DNA of 64,000 nucleotides from Auriscalpium vulgare (taxonomy: Eukaryota > Basidiomycota > Agaricomycetes > Russulales > Auriscalpiaceae): positions 62,001 through 126,000 of the forward strand of contig JAHBBC010000045.1 in assembly GCA_019915015.1 (NCBI GenBank). Reading direction: 5' to 3'. The position numbers and the translations under genes were made by a program. Of this stretch, positions 29,276 through 40,292 are shown in pieces. The notes under the pieces were generated by a model. It was not told the DNA's origin. It did no database searches and saw only the letters and a list, made by a program, of their open reading frames with translations. Within the stretch, counting starts at the first letter, position 1; each line of letters starts with the position of its first letter.

Positions 29276-30568
29276 TGATGGACACAACCAGGTAGTAGGG
29301 CGGAATGCGTAACGTAGCACCAATCCCTAGAGCGCTGCAGAGATGTCGGTGTGTGTGCGAGCGAGCGTCAGGAGTCCCGGAGTAAGCGACGACCGTCTCC
29401 GATCAATCGTACTGCGATCCGATCGAGAGCGCAGCAGCGACGAGGCGATCGATCGACTCTCCGACCGATCGGAAAGCAAGACTTCGACGTACGATGTCGG
29501 AAGACTGCGACGCGACTGCGATCGAGGACTCGGGCAAAGGGGCAACAACGATGGAACAAGATGAGGGCGATAAGACGGGAAGCGAGAACAAAGGCTAAGG
29601 CGACGACTGAGGCTGAGGCGCGAGAGCAGTCAACCGATGTTGACCGCTATACGATACGACGAGGGCGAGAGTGCACGACTTGTGCTCGGAGCGATGAGGG
29701 GGGAACGTAACTTGCATTTCGCAGAGTATCCGACGACTATTTATACGTTGCGACGAGTACAGTGCGTGTCCGATCGAGTAAGTACGGAAACATCGGAAAG
29801 ACAAAAGAAAAGATAGCGGCGTCGTGTCAAATGGTGCGGACAATGTGCGAGAGTCATGCGACGGTCAGACGACGAGTAACGAGGCGGGGGACGATGTCGA
29901 GCGAACGATCAGCGCTGTCAAGGGACAAAGGAAACTGCGCGGGAAACGATCCTCTCTGTCGTCGACTGTGGGAAACAGCGTCGGGGAGCGCGGGAACGGA
30001 CAATGCGCGCCATATCGAGCGCGATAGCGGTGGTCCGATGATGTGAGCACGAGGCTGCGCCTTCCGATTGCGAACGTTCGGAGTGCACCACTCTCGACGC
30101 GGCCGCGACTGGGTCACGTGTCGATCGCAAGTCGCGTCGTGACTGCGGGGGCGTAGCGCGGGTCGTAAGGCGCTAGGGCGCATCGGAGGGAAGCGGGCGA
30201 GTTGGTAGCGCTGAATCGGAGGACGTCGGGGTAGTCGGACTCGTGTGGCGGACAATGGGCAAGCGGACAATGAGTGACTGAGGCGGTACTCGGATGGCGT
30301 GAGAGCTCCGGAGCTGCGTAGCGCCGAGCGTGTCTGTCGTGCGACCAGGCTGTGCGAGTCTGATGGAAATCTGATGCGTCGTGACGGGCGTGGGAAATGC
30401 TGTGCTGGCGAGCGTGTGGCGACTGGGGGCGCGTGGTGCGAGCAGCGTGGGAGTCGGCGGGGCGTTCCGATCGTGGCGCAGGAAGGCCGAGGTCACGTGA
30501 CCGAGGACTTGGTCGAAAATGCGAAAAGACAGTCGAGATCCCCTCCCAGCGCGGGACGGGGCTTGTCA
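29276..30568 (-). repeat. Element C 5' LTR
   Basis: 1293 bp, near-identical to 18602-19893; carries the element promoter. GCGG at 30569-30572 is the second target duplication. Confidence 0.92.
29738..29745 (-). promoter_or_regulatory. TATA box in element C 5' LTR
   Basis: TATAAATA on the minus strand, also present in the D LTR at 33817-33824. Confidence 0.55.
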
Positions 30569-31496
30569 GCGGTATTGGTATTCGTATTGATATTGCGGCG
30601 TGGTATTGGTGTCGAAGTTTCGTGCGTCTAAGGGCTAGAGCGACGGGTTGTGGTGAAGTCAGACCACTTCAGGCGCTCTTTCGAGATCCTGAGTACGAGG
30701 GGGAATAGTAACTTGTTATTCCGTCTGTCTAGCGACTCAGAACTATTTGTACGACAAGCGAGTCAGAAATCCGTATCGTACGGACGTGACATAGTGAAGA
30801 CAAATACGATCTAAAACGCGGTAGACGTGGGTCAGATATCACGGGGTGTACGAAGTGGACGCGGGGGAGTGAGTATACGAGGGATGTGGCAAGAGAGGAT
30901 CGTTGAATTACGGACGGATTTAGGTTTAGTTCCGACTTACGATCGCCGCTAGGGGGCGAAGTGCGTTTTGCGCGCTAGCGCTTATATCGTAAGGCGCTGG
31001 TGGTGTATCGTAAAGTCGAGCGGGGTATCCGATGTATTCCGAGTGTAAATTGAAGGGAGGGACGTACGACGGGCGGTCTTGACTCATTGTGTAGCGCTCC
31101 TGCCTATCTCGGACGGCTGTGGATTAACGTAGGCGGGACCGTATTGTGGATCGAGATGTGGGGAATATCGAGAAATCGGGGAACGCAGAAGGGAAGTATG
31201 ATTGACAGCGGCGCATCACAGCGGGGAAGGATTGTGGCGTGTGGCTCCGAGTCAGATAGCCGCTGGGTGACTTGTTGTGCGGGGCCGTAGGATTGTGGCG
31301 TGTGGCTCGGGGCGCTTGGTGGGGCGTGTAGGCTATTTCGAGTGCGTTTGGGGCGCTTTCGATAGACGCTGCGGGGTGGTAGTGAAACCTGATGGTGCGG
31401 ACCGAGGCCGGCAGGCCGAGGTCACGTGATTTCGGAAGATGCCGAAAATGCCAAAATTCGGGTGTTTCTCCGCTAGACGGCTGGGCAGGCGTATCA
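30569..31496 (-). repeat. Element A 5' LTR, outer part
   Basis: Continues the LTR begun at 18079. It includes GGCCGAGGTCACGTGA followed by an AAAATGCCAAAA block resembling the end of the C LTR. The terminal CA at 31496 is an inferred boundary; no target duplication can be checked because the other end of A is outside the window. Confidence 0.55.
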
Positions 31497-32990
31497 GCGC
31501 CGCCGTTGGGCCCCGGTAGGCCTGCCCCAGTATAGTACTATACACACCCTCATTCAAATCACAAGCTTGCTGTACTATCGCGATCGAACAGCTCCGTAAG
31601 ATAAAACGAACTTCCGCGTTGACTCGCGCTGCTCAGGTAAAGTCTGCGAGACCCTTCAACACGGAAGACTCCAAGGCGGAGTCCTCTAGGGAAAACCCTG
31701 CCTTGAGCACGACGGCAACGACCACGCCCACATTTACTGACCGAGCTATCGGGACAGGAAAGCGCGGCCGCCGAACCCCTTCCCTAGCGACTGGTAAAGC
31801 ACCAAAACAACGGAGACCTCTCTAGGTCCGAGCTAGCCGTGCTGAGAAGCTGAAGTCGCATCAGTACTGCCTCCATCCTCCGAGGGGATGTAGGTAAGGA
31901 ACGTACGACATGTGCTCACCCTGGTGGCTGGGCTTAGCCACCCTGGTCCGCTAATAGTCGTAGGCGGGCCGTGGATATCGACTGCTAACACTCTTCACAA
32001 CACATCATCTTCAGTAGGGTTTGGAAACAGCGTTGGTTCGAGCCTCCTAGGTCGCGGAGAGGGCACACCCTTAACCGCCGGGGCCGCCCCCAATGACGTG
32101 ACCGAGGAGTTTGCAGGCGGAGCTGCATTGCCAGCCGGCACACAGAACGCACACCAGCGCACACAACACCGAAATGCACGTACAATTAACATTACTCCCA
32201 CCGAGCGGCAAGCAATAATAAAACGCTCCGGAAAGAAGAAAGGAAAAAATGCTAAGGCAAATGTAAGACTCGCCACCCAGAACATAAACGGAAAGAAATA
32301 TACCACACCATCGGGCGAATCGAGGAACAAGTGGACAGACATAAGGAAAACCATGAAAGAACAACACATAGGGATACTCGCGCTGCAAGAAACCAAGTTA
32401 GACGATGAGCACCTCGAGGAAATTCAGTCACGATGCCGTAAAACCCTGCGCATCTTCAACTCAAAGCTAACCGAAAACCCATCTGTGTCAGCAGGGGTAG
32501 CGTTTGCCCTAAATAAAGAGACAATCAAGACCGACGAAGCGTTGGTAATACCCCTGATTACCGGAAGAGCCCTCCTGCTCAATATTAAATGGAATGAGAG
32601 TGAGACTCTCACCATACTCAACATATACGCACCCAATAGTGCCACCGCACACCCGCCCTTCTGGGCCAAAGTAGAAAGACGACTCCTAGAAGAACAAATA
32701 ACGCACCTCGACTATATGCTCGGCGACTTCAACCTGGTAGAAGACGCCCGCGACCGTTCACCGTCGCACCCCGACGACGAAAACGCAGTGGCCGCGCTGC
32801 GTGAATTCAGACAGAACTTCGGCCTTATCGATGCATGGAGGCAAGACAACGAAAAAGAACGCGCGTTCACCTACCGCCACAACACGAACCATAGCAAATC
32901 CAGGCTAGACCGAATATACACGTCAGAAGAACATGCAAAGACGGCACATGACTGGGAGACCCGCACCAAGGCGCTCCCCTTGGACCACGA
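31497..32990 (+). mobile_element. LINE (non-LTR retrotransposon) 5' fragment, truncated by element D
   Basis: Upstream of the endonuclease frame there is a short open frame (31619-31825, Ser/Thr/Arg-rich) that may be an ORF1 remnant, and a 12-bp palindrome TATAGTACTATA at 31531-31542. The left border is uncertain. The reverse-transcriptase part should lie beyond the right end of element D, outside the window. Confidence 0.75.
31912..32990 (+). CDS. LINE apurinic-type endonuclease domain (partial)
   Basis: Endonuclease/exonuclease/phosphatase fold motifs appear in order: VRLATQNING (about residue 118), ILALQETKLD, a central strand region LTILNIYAPNS, DYMLGDFNLVED, and SRLDRIYTS. The end is PLDHDD, where the last catalytic His-containing motif is expected, just before element D begins at 32991. 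This domain nicks target DNA in LINE retrotransposition. The stretch is Lys- and A-rich compared with its neighbours, consistent with a different origin. The first methionine at 31912 is not certain to be the real start. Confidence 0.82.
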
Positions 32991-34286
32991 TGACAAGCCC
33001 CGTCCCGCGCTGGGAGGGGATCTCGACTGTCTTTTCGCATTTTCGACCAAGTCCTCGGTCACGTGACCTCGGCCTTCCTGCGCCACGATCGGAACGCCCC
33101 GCCGACTCCCACGCTGCTCGCACCACGCGCCCCCAGTCGCCACACGCTCGCCAGCACAGCATTTCCCACGCCCGTCACGACGCATCAGATTTCCATCAGA
33201 CTCGTACAGCCTGGTCGCACGACAGCCACGTTCGGCGCTACGCAGCTCCGGAGCTCTCACGCCATCCGAGTACCGCCTCAGTCGCTCATTGTCCGCTTGC
33301 CCATTGTCCGCCACACGAGTCCGACTACCCCGACGTCCTCCGATTCAGCGCTACCGACTCGCCCGCTTCCCTCCGATGCGCCCTAGCGCCTTACGACCCG
33401 CGCTACACCCCCGCAGTCACGACGCGACTTGCGATCGACACGTGACCCAGTCGCGACCGCGTCGAGAGTGGTGCACTCCGAACGTTCGCAATCGGAAGGC
33501 GCAGCCTCGTGCCCACATCATCGGACCACCGCTATCGCGCTCGATATGGCGCGCATTGTCCGTTCCCGCACTCCCCGACGCTGTTTCCCACAGTCGACGA
33601 CAGAGAGGATCGTTTCCCGCGCCGCCTCCTTTGTCCTTTGACAGCGCTGATCGCTCGCTCGACACCGTTCCCCGCCTCGCTCCTCGTCGTCTGACCGGCG
33701 CATGACCTCTACTCATTGTTCGTATTATTTCATATGACGCCGCTATCTTGTTTTCTTTGTCTTTTCCGATGTCTCCGTACTTACTCGATCGGACACGCAC
33801 TGTACTCGTCGCAACGTATAAATAGTCGTCGGATACTCTGCGAAATGCAAGTTACGTTCCCCCCTCATCGCTCCGAGCACAAGTCGTGCACTCTCGCCCT
33901 CGTCGTATCGTATAGCGGTCAACATCGGTTGACTGCTCTCGCGCCTCAGCCTCAGCCATCGCCTTAGCCTTTGTTCTCGCTTCCCGTCTTATCGCCCTCA
34001 TCTTGTTCCATCGTTGTTGCCCCTTTGCCCGAGTCCTCGATCGCAGTCGCGTCGCAGCCTTTCGACGTCGTACGTCGAAGCCTCGCTTTCCGATCGGTCG
34101 GAGAGTCGATCGATCGCCTCGTCGCTGCTGCGCTCTCGATCGGATCGCAGTACGATTGATCGGAGACGGTCGTCGCTTACTCCGGGACTCCTGACGCTCG
34201 CTTGCACACACACCGACATCTCTGCAGCGCTCTAGGGATTGGTGCTACGTTACGCATTCCGCCCTACTACCTGGTTGTGTCCATCA
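32991..34286 (+). repeat. Element D 5' LTR
   Basis: 1296 bp, TGACAAGCCCC...GTCCATCA, the reverse complement of the C LTR with scattered differences. TATAAATA is at 33817-33824. Confidence 0.9.
33817..33824 (+). promoter_or_regulatory. TATA box in element D 5' LTR
   Basis: TATAAATA, conserved with the C LTR. Confidence 0.55.
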
Positions 34287-34290
34287 CTTT

Positions 34291-34308
34291 TGGAGCCCAC
34301 CGCAAGGG
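34291..34308 (+). promoter_or_regulatory. Element D primer-binding site
   Basis: TGGAGCCCACCGCAAGGG, one base different from the PBS of A, C and E. Confidence 0.8.
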
Positions 34309-34699
34309 TTTCAGTCAGGATTCCTCCGAAGCAAGCGCCAGCGCCTTCCCCCTTCTCCAATCGACGCCACACCCGTTCCTCCGCTCTCGCCAACGAAGTC
34401 CGACAAAGCTTCGTCGTACCCCCACCTGCTATCCCCGGATCCCCCACGCTCGTCGGAGATCTCTTCGACGAAGTCCCCAGCCCGGACGCGACTCACAATC
34501 ACCTTCCGAGTACCTCCGGAAGCGAGTCGTTCGAGCTACTCGATCACCCACACATCCCAGGCGGCCTCCGAACACCGTCGCCTGCTCTCACACCTTTAAC
34601 CCCATCGACTCCTTCTCGTCCATCGCACCCTCCGACTCCGATCACTCCACCCTCTCCGACTCCCAATGTCGGACCAGTCACAGCTCCGATCGCCTTTAT

Positions 34700-34722
34700 C
34701 CCCCCCCCCCCCCCCCCCCCCC
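34700..34722 (+). repeat. Poly(C) run of 23 in the element D leader
   Basis: Element C has C6-T-C3 (10 bases) at the same place. The extra 13 bases shift the open leader frame but lie upstream of the gag ATG. Run length could be a sequencing artefact. Confidence 0.9.
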
Positions 34723-34764
34723 GCAACAACCATAGCTGCCGTACCACCCGTCGCACCGCTTCCG

Positions 34765-37045
34765 ATGGCTACTCCTATGCCCCCCCGGTTCGAAGACCGC
34801 CCCCGTTTTTGATGAAGAAAACCCGCGATCCATCAGGCGATTCTTTTCCGACCTCGAGACGCTTGCGGCGCAGTCTGGTCTCACCGACCAGCAGAAGAAA
34901 GATTGGGTACAACGCTATGTCCCGATCGAGGTCGCCGATTGTTTCGAGGCTCTGCCAGGCTTCACGGGCACGTACGACGTGTTCAAGGCCGAGATCAAGG
35001 CACTCTACCCCACTGCCGATGAGGATCGCACCTACTCCACTTCCGACCTCGAATCGCTCATCTCCGACACGCGTCGCACGTACATGGTCACGCTCGACGA
35101 CTTCGCTGCCTACTACCGATCGTTCATTACGATCTCCGGATTCCTCATCCGGCATCATCGGTACTCCGACATGCAGCAGAAGAGCGACTTTCCGCGTGGG
35201 ATCCCCGACTACCTTTGGCCACGCATCGAGGCGCGACTGCAAGTCAAGAAGCCCGATGTGGTCCCAGGCGACAGCTACGAGGTCGCCGACGTCAATAGCG
35301 CTGCTCGCTTCGCGCTTCAGTCGGTCTCGAGGGACATCCGAGGAGCCACCACCGCTACCTCTACGACTGCTCCGACCATCGTCGCAAACCCGCCAGCCCC
35401 AGCTCCACAGTCGCAGACCCCTCCGCCCGCAATTAAGGCCGAGGACATCATCGCATCGTTCGTCCGAACGCTGATGCAGGGAGGCGCACTCCCAGGCGTG
35501 ACTCAACAGGCTGCGGCGGCACCAGTCGCAGTCGCAGTTCCGGCAGTCGCAGTCGCCCCAGCGGCTGTCCCTAATGCGAACATGCAGCGCCTGGCAGGTC
35601 GATGCCTGTACGATGGAGCTTCCGATCATCGCATCTCAGCGTGCCCCGCAGTCAAAGAAGATATTCGGGCAGGCATAGTCGCTCGGAACGCGGACGGAAA
35701 GGTTACCCTGCCCAACGGTACCTTCGTGCCCAGTCACATCACAGGCAACTTCCTTTGCGATCGGGTTAGAGAGTGGCATCGTTGCAAGGCAGCGGAGCAG
35801 CCAGGGGCTGCCGCACAACTGTTCGTCGGCGTCATCCCGGAGGAGCCCCTCCAAGTCTTCACCCTCTCGACTTCCGATCGCATCGCCACGCTTGAAGCCG
35901 AGCTCGCACAGCTGCGTGGCGAGAGGATTGCCTCGACCAACGCACAAGTCTTTGACGGTGTGGAGATCACGCGCCGTGCTAAGCCCAAGCAGGCTGCGGC
36001 CGCTCCGACGGCTTCCGATCAACCAGCCAAGTCCTCCGATCAGTCGGCGCCTGCACCGGCGCATCCCTTTCGAGGTGCACGCGATGCGACCGATGCGCCG
36101 GTGAAGCCCAAGACAGTGCCAGCCGATCCTCCCAAGGCGGTTCGCGAGCCCAATTATCGCAACCTGCCCCCGGTCCACCGATCGGAGATCGCAGAGCAAG
36201 TCTTCGCTCGCGCTATGAAGGACTCCCAGATCGTCATCACGCCGGAGGAGCTTTTGTCGCTCGCTCCCGAAGTCCGCGCCAAGTACCGCGACGCAGTCAC
36301 CCCACGTCGCGCAGTCAACGAGGCAGCAGCAGCACCCGTCGCGACCACGAACTATCATCGCGTCACAGTGGAGGAAGTCCCCGACGAGGAGCTCGTGTCA
36401 CCGGCCGCTGCGATAAGGCAGGCTGAGGAGTGCGTCTTCTCCAACTACGCCCCCGATCCTCGAAAGGCCTCCAAGGAGCAGCTCTGGTCGAACGAATCGA
36501 AGGAGTGCGTCCTGTACATGTCCGACCCCATTGAGATGTACCTCAACGATCTCGGCCCCGGCGAGTGCCCCGACCCCGACATGCTCACAGTCGCTCGAGA
36601 CTCACACGCTCTCCGATCGATCGACGGTCTCGTCGCCGGTCGCGCCACGATCGAGTGCCTGCTGGACCCCGGCTCGCAAGTTATCGCGATGTCCGAGGAG
36701 GTCGCCCATTTCCTGGAGCTCGCCTACTCCCCCAACGTCAAAATTCGACTTCAGAGCGCCAATCGGCAGGTCTCCAGCTCATTGGGCATGGCGCGCAACG
36801 TTCCGATCAAGTTCGGGAACATGACCCTCTACCTGCAGGTGCACGTTGTCCGCGACGTCGCCTACGACATTCTCCTCGGTCGCCCATTCGACGTGCTCAC
36901 CGAGAGCATCGTCCGCAACTACCGCGACGAGGATCAGACGGTCACCATCCGCAACCCGAACTCCGACGACATCTTGACGATCCCGACCTTCCCGCGAGGC
37001 CATCATCGGTTTCGCAAGGCATGCCATAGCGGCTCCCACCTTTGA
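34765..37045 (+). pseudogene. Element D gag-protease, frameshifted just after its start
   Basis: The ATG at 34765 (MATPMPPR) is followed by a 2-base deletion at about 34786 (CCCCGGTTC where C has CCCCGCGGTTC). The reading ends after 15 residues and the main frame, open to 37045, is left without a start. That frame is otherwise nearly identical to C: capsid, CLYDGASDHRISAC (again Asp for the second Cys), the LAPEVRAKYRDAVTPRRA module and LLDPGSQVIAMSE. Not translatable as Gag unless the shift is suppressed. Confidence 0.88.
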
Positions 37046-37073
37046 TGATCTAGGTGAAGATGAAGCCATTGCC

Positions 37074-38575
37074 ATGATCATCGAAGGCGATGGCGACGAC
37101 GCGCGCATCATAGCATATACCCCAATCGACGCCTCCGACGACTCCGCGATTCAAGCTGCCTACGTTACCGCCTCCGAAGCCCGCACGCATTTGCCAGAGT
37201 ACGCAGCCCCGTCTTTCTTGAACAAAATATGTCCCGCAGAGCCTTGTAAATCACGTACGACTCCCGAATCAAATCTTGGTCACCAGTATACGTCGTCCGA
37301 TCGCAAGCCATCTCCGACTCAGAAACCGCGCTATCGACACCCACATCTTGACGACGACACTCAGCAATATCTTGGACATTCCCCGCGACCACCGACCACT
37401 TTCTTGAACTCGTCCACATCGTCGCCTTCGCCTTCCGATCCCGAACCAGTCGACATCTTTCTTGGCAAGAAGAAGTACAAGCCCGTCGCAGACAAAGTCC
37501 GACCCGTTCTTGGCACACTTCCTGACGGGTTTCGCATCGAGCGCAACATCATCGGAGACCCCCTCGCATCCATGCCACCATTATCGACGCATCCCCCGCC
37601 CTTCGTTCCCACCGGTCAATACACCCAAGAACGTCACGACAAGATGGACGCGAACCCCAGCTACGAATTCCTCACCCCGACCGAGCGCGATCTCTTGCAC
37701 GACATTATCGTAAAGCAGAACGAGGCTTTCGCATGGGACGACACCGAACGCGGCAGCTTCAAACCCGAATACTTCCCTCCGATCCAGATTCCCGTCGTCG
37801 CACACGTCCCATGGGTCGATCGCAACATCCCCATACCCCCGGGCATCTACAACGACGTCTGCGCCATGATCAAACGGAAGATCGCGGCAGGGGTCTACGA
37901 GCCCTCGAACTCTTCCTATCGATGGAAGTGGTTCTGCGTCGCAAAGAAGGATGGCAAGAGTCTACGTATAGTCCACTCGCTCGAGCCACTCAACGCTGTC
38001 ACGGTCGCACACTCCGGCGTCCCTCCGATCCAAGAACAACTTGCAGAACAGTTCGGAGGACGTGCCTGTGGTGGCATTCTCGACCTCTACGTCGGATACG
38101 ACGAGCGACTCATCGACCCCCGATCCCGCGACTTCACGACCTTCCAGACGCCTTACGGAGCACTTCGTCTAGTCACCCTTCCAATGGGGTGGACGAACTC
38201 GGTCCCCATATTCCACGACGACGTCACGTTCATTTTGCAGGATGAGATCCCGACCTTCACCGTGCCCTTCATCGACGATGTCCCCCTCAAAGGCCCCAAG
38301 TCCGACTATCGACTTTCCGATGGATCTTACGAGATGATCCCGGAAAACAAGGACATTCGTCGCTTCGTCTGGGAGCACCTCACCAACGTCAATCGGATCC
38401 TCCAGCGCATGCGCTACTCCGGCGGTACCTTCTCCGGTCCCAAGTCGATACTCATCGCTCGCGAATTCACCGTCCTCCGACACCTCTGCACTCCGGAAGG
38501 TCGCCGCGCAGATCCGACCACCATCTCAGCCATCACGAACTGGGGTCCTCTCAAGGATCTTTCCGACGTTCGCGC
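37074..38575 (+). pseudogene. Element D pol, truncated in RT
   Basis: Frame +1 to gag, as in C. It keeps the WDDTERG block, the RT fingers, ILDLYVGYDE and FIDDVPLKGP, and ends at LKDLSDVRA where element E starts. RNase H and integrase are absent from the window. Confidence 0.88.
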
Positions 38576-39427
38576 TGATGGGACCCGCCGCGCTACAGGC
38601 ACCGAAACGGGCCGATCGCACCGCTACAGAACGATACACACCCCCCGAGACGCCCATAGGGCGTCGAGGCAACCACACGACCACGATGCGATACTCCGGA
38701 GGCAGGGCGACACAGCTGCGATAACAGACGGCGTAGGGGAAGCGTACCGTGGAGGGGGGCGAGACTTAGCGGGGCGCGAGTGCACGGGCCGTGGGAGAGC
38801 TGACGAAGCAGCGGTATATAGATGCGATTCATACTCTTGTATAGACACTTTTGGACCTTGGGCCTACACCCGAGACTACACCTTTCATTCCTGCTTCACA
38901 GAGAGCATCGCACGACGCGACACCGCCAGACCAGCCCGACACGATGCCTTAAACCAGGAAGCCGTAGCGACATCCGGGTCGCGCCACCTTTGCGATACCA
39001 CGGGCTACGCTGCCCCGACTCAACCACAGACTGGAGTGATACAGTGTGGTAGGTTTTATGACTGACGTTTATATTCCAGGATAGCGACTCGGACGGTACA
39101 AGCGCGGGGACACAGGTCGGACGGTCGGACGGCAAGGGCGACTCCGCAACTAGGACGGACCGGCGGCGACAGACGGGAGGGTCGCACCGAATAGTGTGGG
39201 AAGAGACGCAACGTGCGACGGTCGGACGGGAGCGGAGAGAGAGAGAGAGAGGGAGAGGGCCGCAGGACGAGGGCAGGACCCGCGGGGTCCTGGGTGGTTT
39301 GTTCGGGGCACGGTCGCGATCTTGGGTTTCTTCCTCCGACCCACTACCTCTTGGGCCAGCGGTTGGCTGCTCGCTCCCTCCATTTCTATCGACGTTCCCG
39401 GGGCCTCCCCCAGGGTTCATCTCATCA
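38576..39427 (+). repeat. Element E 5' LTR
   Basis: 852 bp, TGATGGGACCC...CTCATCA. The left border is where the match of D pol to C pol stops; the right border is four bases before the PBS. A GA-rich stretch (about 39236-39253) lies near its end. Confidence 0.8.
38815..38821 (+). promoter_or_regulatory. TATA-like box in element E LTR
   Basis: TATATAG about 240 bp into the LTR. Confidence 0.4.
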
Positions 39428-39431
39428 TTTG

Positions 39432-39449
39432 TGGAGCCCACCGCGAGGG
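39432..39449 (+). promoter_or_regulatory. Element E primer-binding site
   Basis: TGGAGCCCACCGCGAGGG, identical to A and C. Confidence 0.87.
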
Positions 39450-39476
39450 GGCTAGTGTCAACCGCTCAGCAACCCG

Positions 39477-39601
39477 ATGGCACCAAAGGCGAGGGTTATC
39501 GTAGAGCCCACTCGACGCGCACCGCCCCGATCGGCCCCGTCGGAGTACTCGACCAGTCAGCGGGCGGAGTCCATGCCAGGACACCTCGCATCGTCGGAAG
39601 G
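39477..39601 (+). CDS. gag: Element E gag, N-terminal segment (before element F)
   Basis: A true ATG opens MAPKARVIVEPTRR. The reading reaches element F after 41 codons plus two bases. Removing F with one GAAGG copy continues in frame at 58050. Confidence 0.75.
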
Positions 39602-40215
39602 TGTGACGGGAGAAAGAGGCCCAGAGGTAACGCGGGCAGAAGGTCATTAGTCTCGACGCAGGACGCTATTAGATTACAGTATGATAGATTAGATTAAGTC
39701 GGAGTTTGAAGATGACTGTAAGTATATAAGTCGTGTACTGACAGCATCGTGCATCATCAATACAACGTGTTTCTTTTTCTTTTTCCTCTCCTCGTCTCAT
39801 CGTCTCCTATTTTCTCTCTTCAAGTCTCCTACAAGTAAGGTAGTTGCTAGACGACTACGAGAACCGACGACGCGACGACGCGACAAGTCACGAGCGCGTG
39901 AAGCTTCTTGAGCGCCATCAGTGCGCCCACAGAACCACACACGCGCGACGCACTTGGGCCGCCGGCGCCTCGCCCAACTCTCTCTCGAGCCAGTCACCAG
40001 GAGGAAGCCTCCTAACGACTGAGCTCCCGCTCGGGCCTTGCGCCTACGGGCGTGATCATCTCTCCTTGCCCTCCACTCCTTCCGTGCTACGGAGGAGGTC
40101 TGTCAACACGGGGAAGCCCCGTACCGACAGGACGACACACCTTTGGTTCCTTCCTGGGCTCGTCTCTCGCCCGTCCTACTCCGAATCTCGAGACTCACCT
40201 GCTAGAGGCGTCTCA
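39602..40215 (+). repeat. Element F 5' LTR
   Basis: 614 bp. The copy at 57431-58044 differs near 39832 (C/A) and near 40048 (C/G) by eye. Confidence 0.93.
39723..39729 (+). promoter_or_regulatory. TATA box in element F 5' LTR
   Basis: TATATAA. The same box is at 57552-57558 in the 3' LTR. Confidence 0.55.
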
Positions 40216-40219
40216 AAGG

Positions 40220-40232
40220 TGGACATATCCGG
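40220..40232 (+). promoter_or_regulatory. Candidate element F primer-binding site
   Basis: TGGACATATCCGG begins four bases after the LTR. It differs from the PBS of A/C/D/E, so another tRNA would be used. Confidence 0.5.
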
Positions 40233-40292
40233 AAATTCGTAGGACACGAAGACCGGTCCTGAGGAACTTTCTTTGCAGTTGGGTGCAGCAGT

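Larger units (their letters stand above)
18602..30568 (-). mobile_element. Element C: young, apparently intact Ty3/gypsy retrotransposon with an antisense gene
   Basis: 12.0 kb, bounded by LTRs 18602-19893 and 29276-30568 (TGATGG...TTGTCA on the plus strand) that differ by about one base and one single-base indel. The 4-bp target duplication is GCGG. Minus-strand order: 5' LTR, PBS, gag-protease (26528-28810), RT-RNase H-integrase (22777-26499), a covarying hairpin, an oppositely oriented spliced gene (20403-22463), a polypurine tract, 3' LTR. Gag and pol frames are uninterrupted and there is no chromodomain. Near-identical LTRs imply recent insertion into the 5' LTR of A. Confidence 0.93.
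1..31496 (-). mobile_element. Element A: decayed Ty3/gypsy LTR retrotransposon, outer host of the left-hand nest
   Basis: Reading on the minus strand from the right, the parts are: a 5' LTR (split into 18079-18601 and 30569-31496), PBS (18057-18074), gag-protease, RT-RNase H, integrase, and then an antisense gene reaching the left edge. The 3' LTR lies outside the window. The integrase is split by element B and the 5' LTR by element C. Gag carries a frameshift near 16.3 kb and pol one near 13.5 kb, so the element is defective. The body is most like element C (same gene order, same PBS, recognisable LTR start), so A and C are sister families. The outer end at 31496 is inferred from a terminal CA and from resemblance to the C LTR end, and is uncertain by tens of bases. 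Confidence 0.85.
32991..38575 (+). mobile_element. Element D: C-family Ty3/gypsy retrotransposon, defective, cut by element E
   Basis: Its 5' LTR, PBS, leader, gag-protease and the first part of pol match element C closely in the opposite orientation. Gag has a 2-base deletion and the leader a long C run. Pol stops inside RT at 38575, where element E begins; the rest, including any antisense gene and the 3' LTR, lies outside the window. Confidence 0.9.

Noticed and set aside
29276..29323. Gag of element C starting inside the LTR
   Set aside because: The initiator would be TTG. The first ATG is 28810, which matches the gag start in A and E; kept only as a hypothesis in the findings.
34239..35474. 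411-aa frame across the D leader and gag
   Set aside because: It is the leader frame before the C run joined to an out-of-frame reading of gag after it.
35636..36358. 240-aa minus-strand frame opposite D gag (counterpart opposite C gag)
   Set aside because: Shadow of the strongly coding opposite strand; no independent motif.
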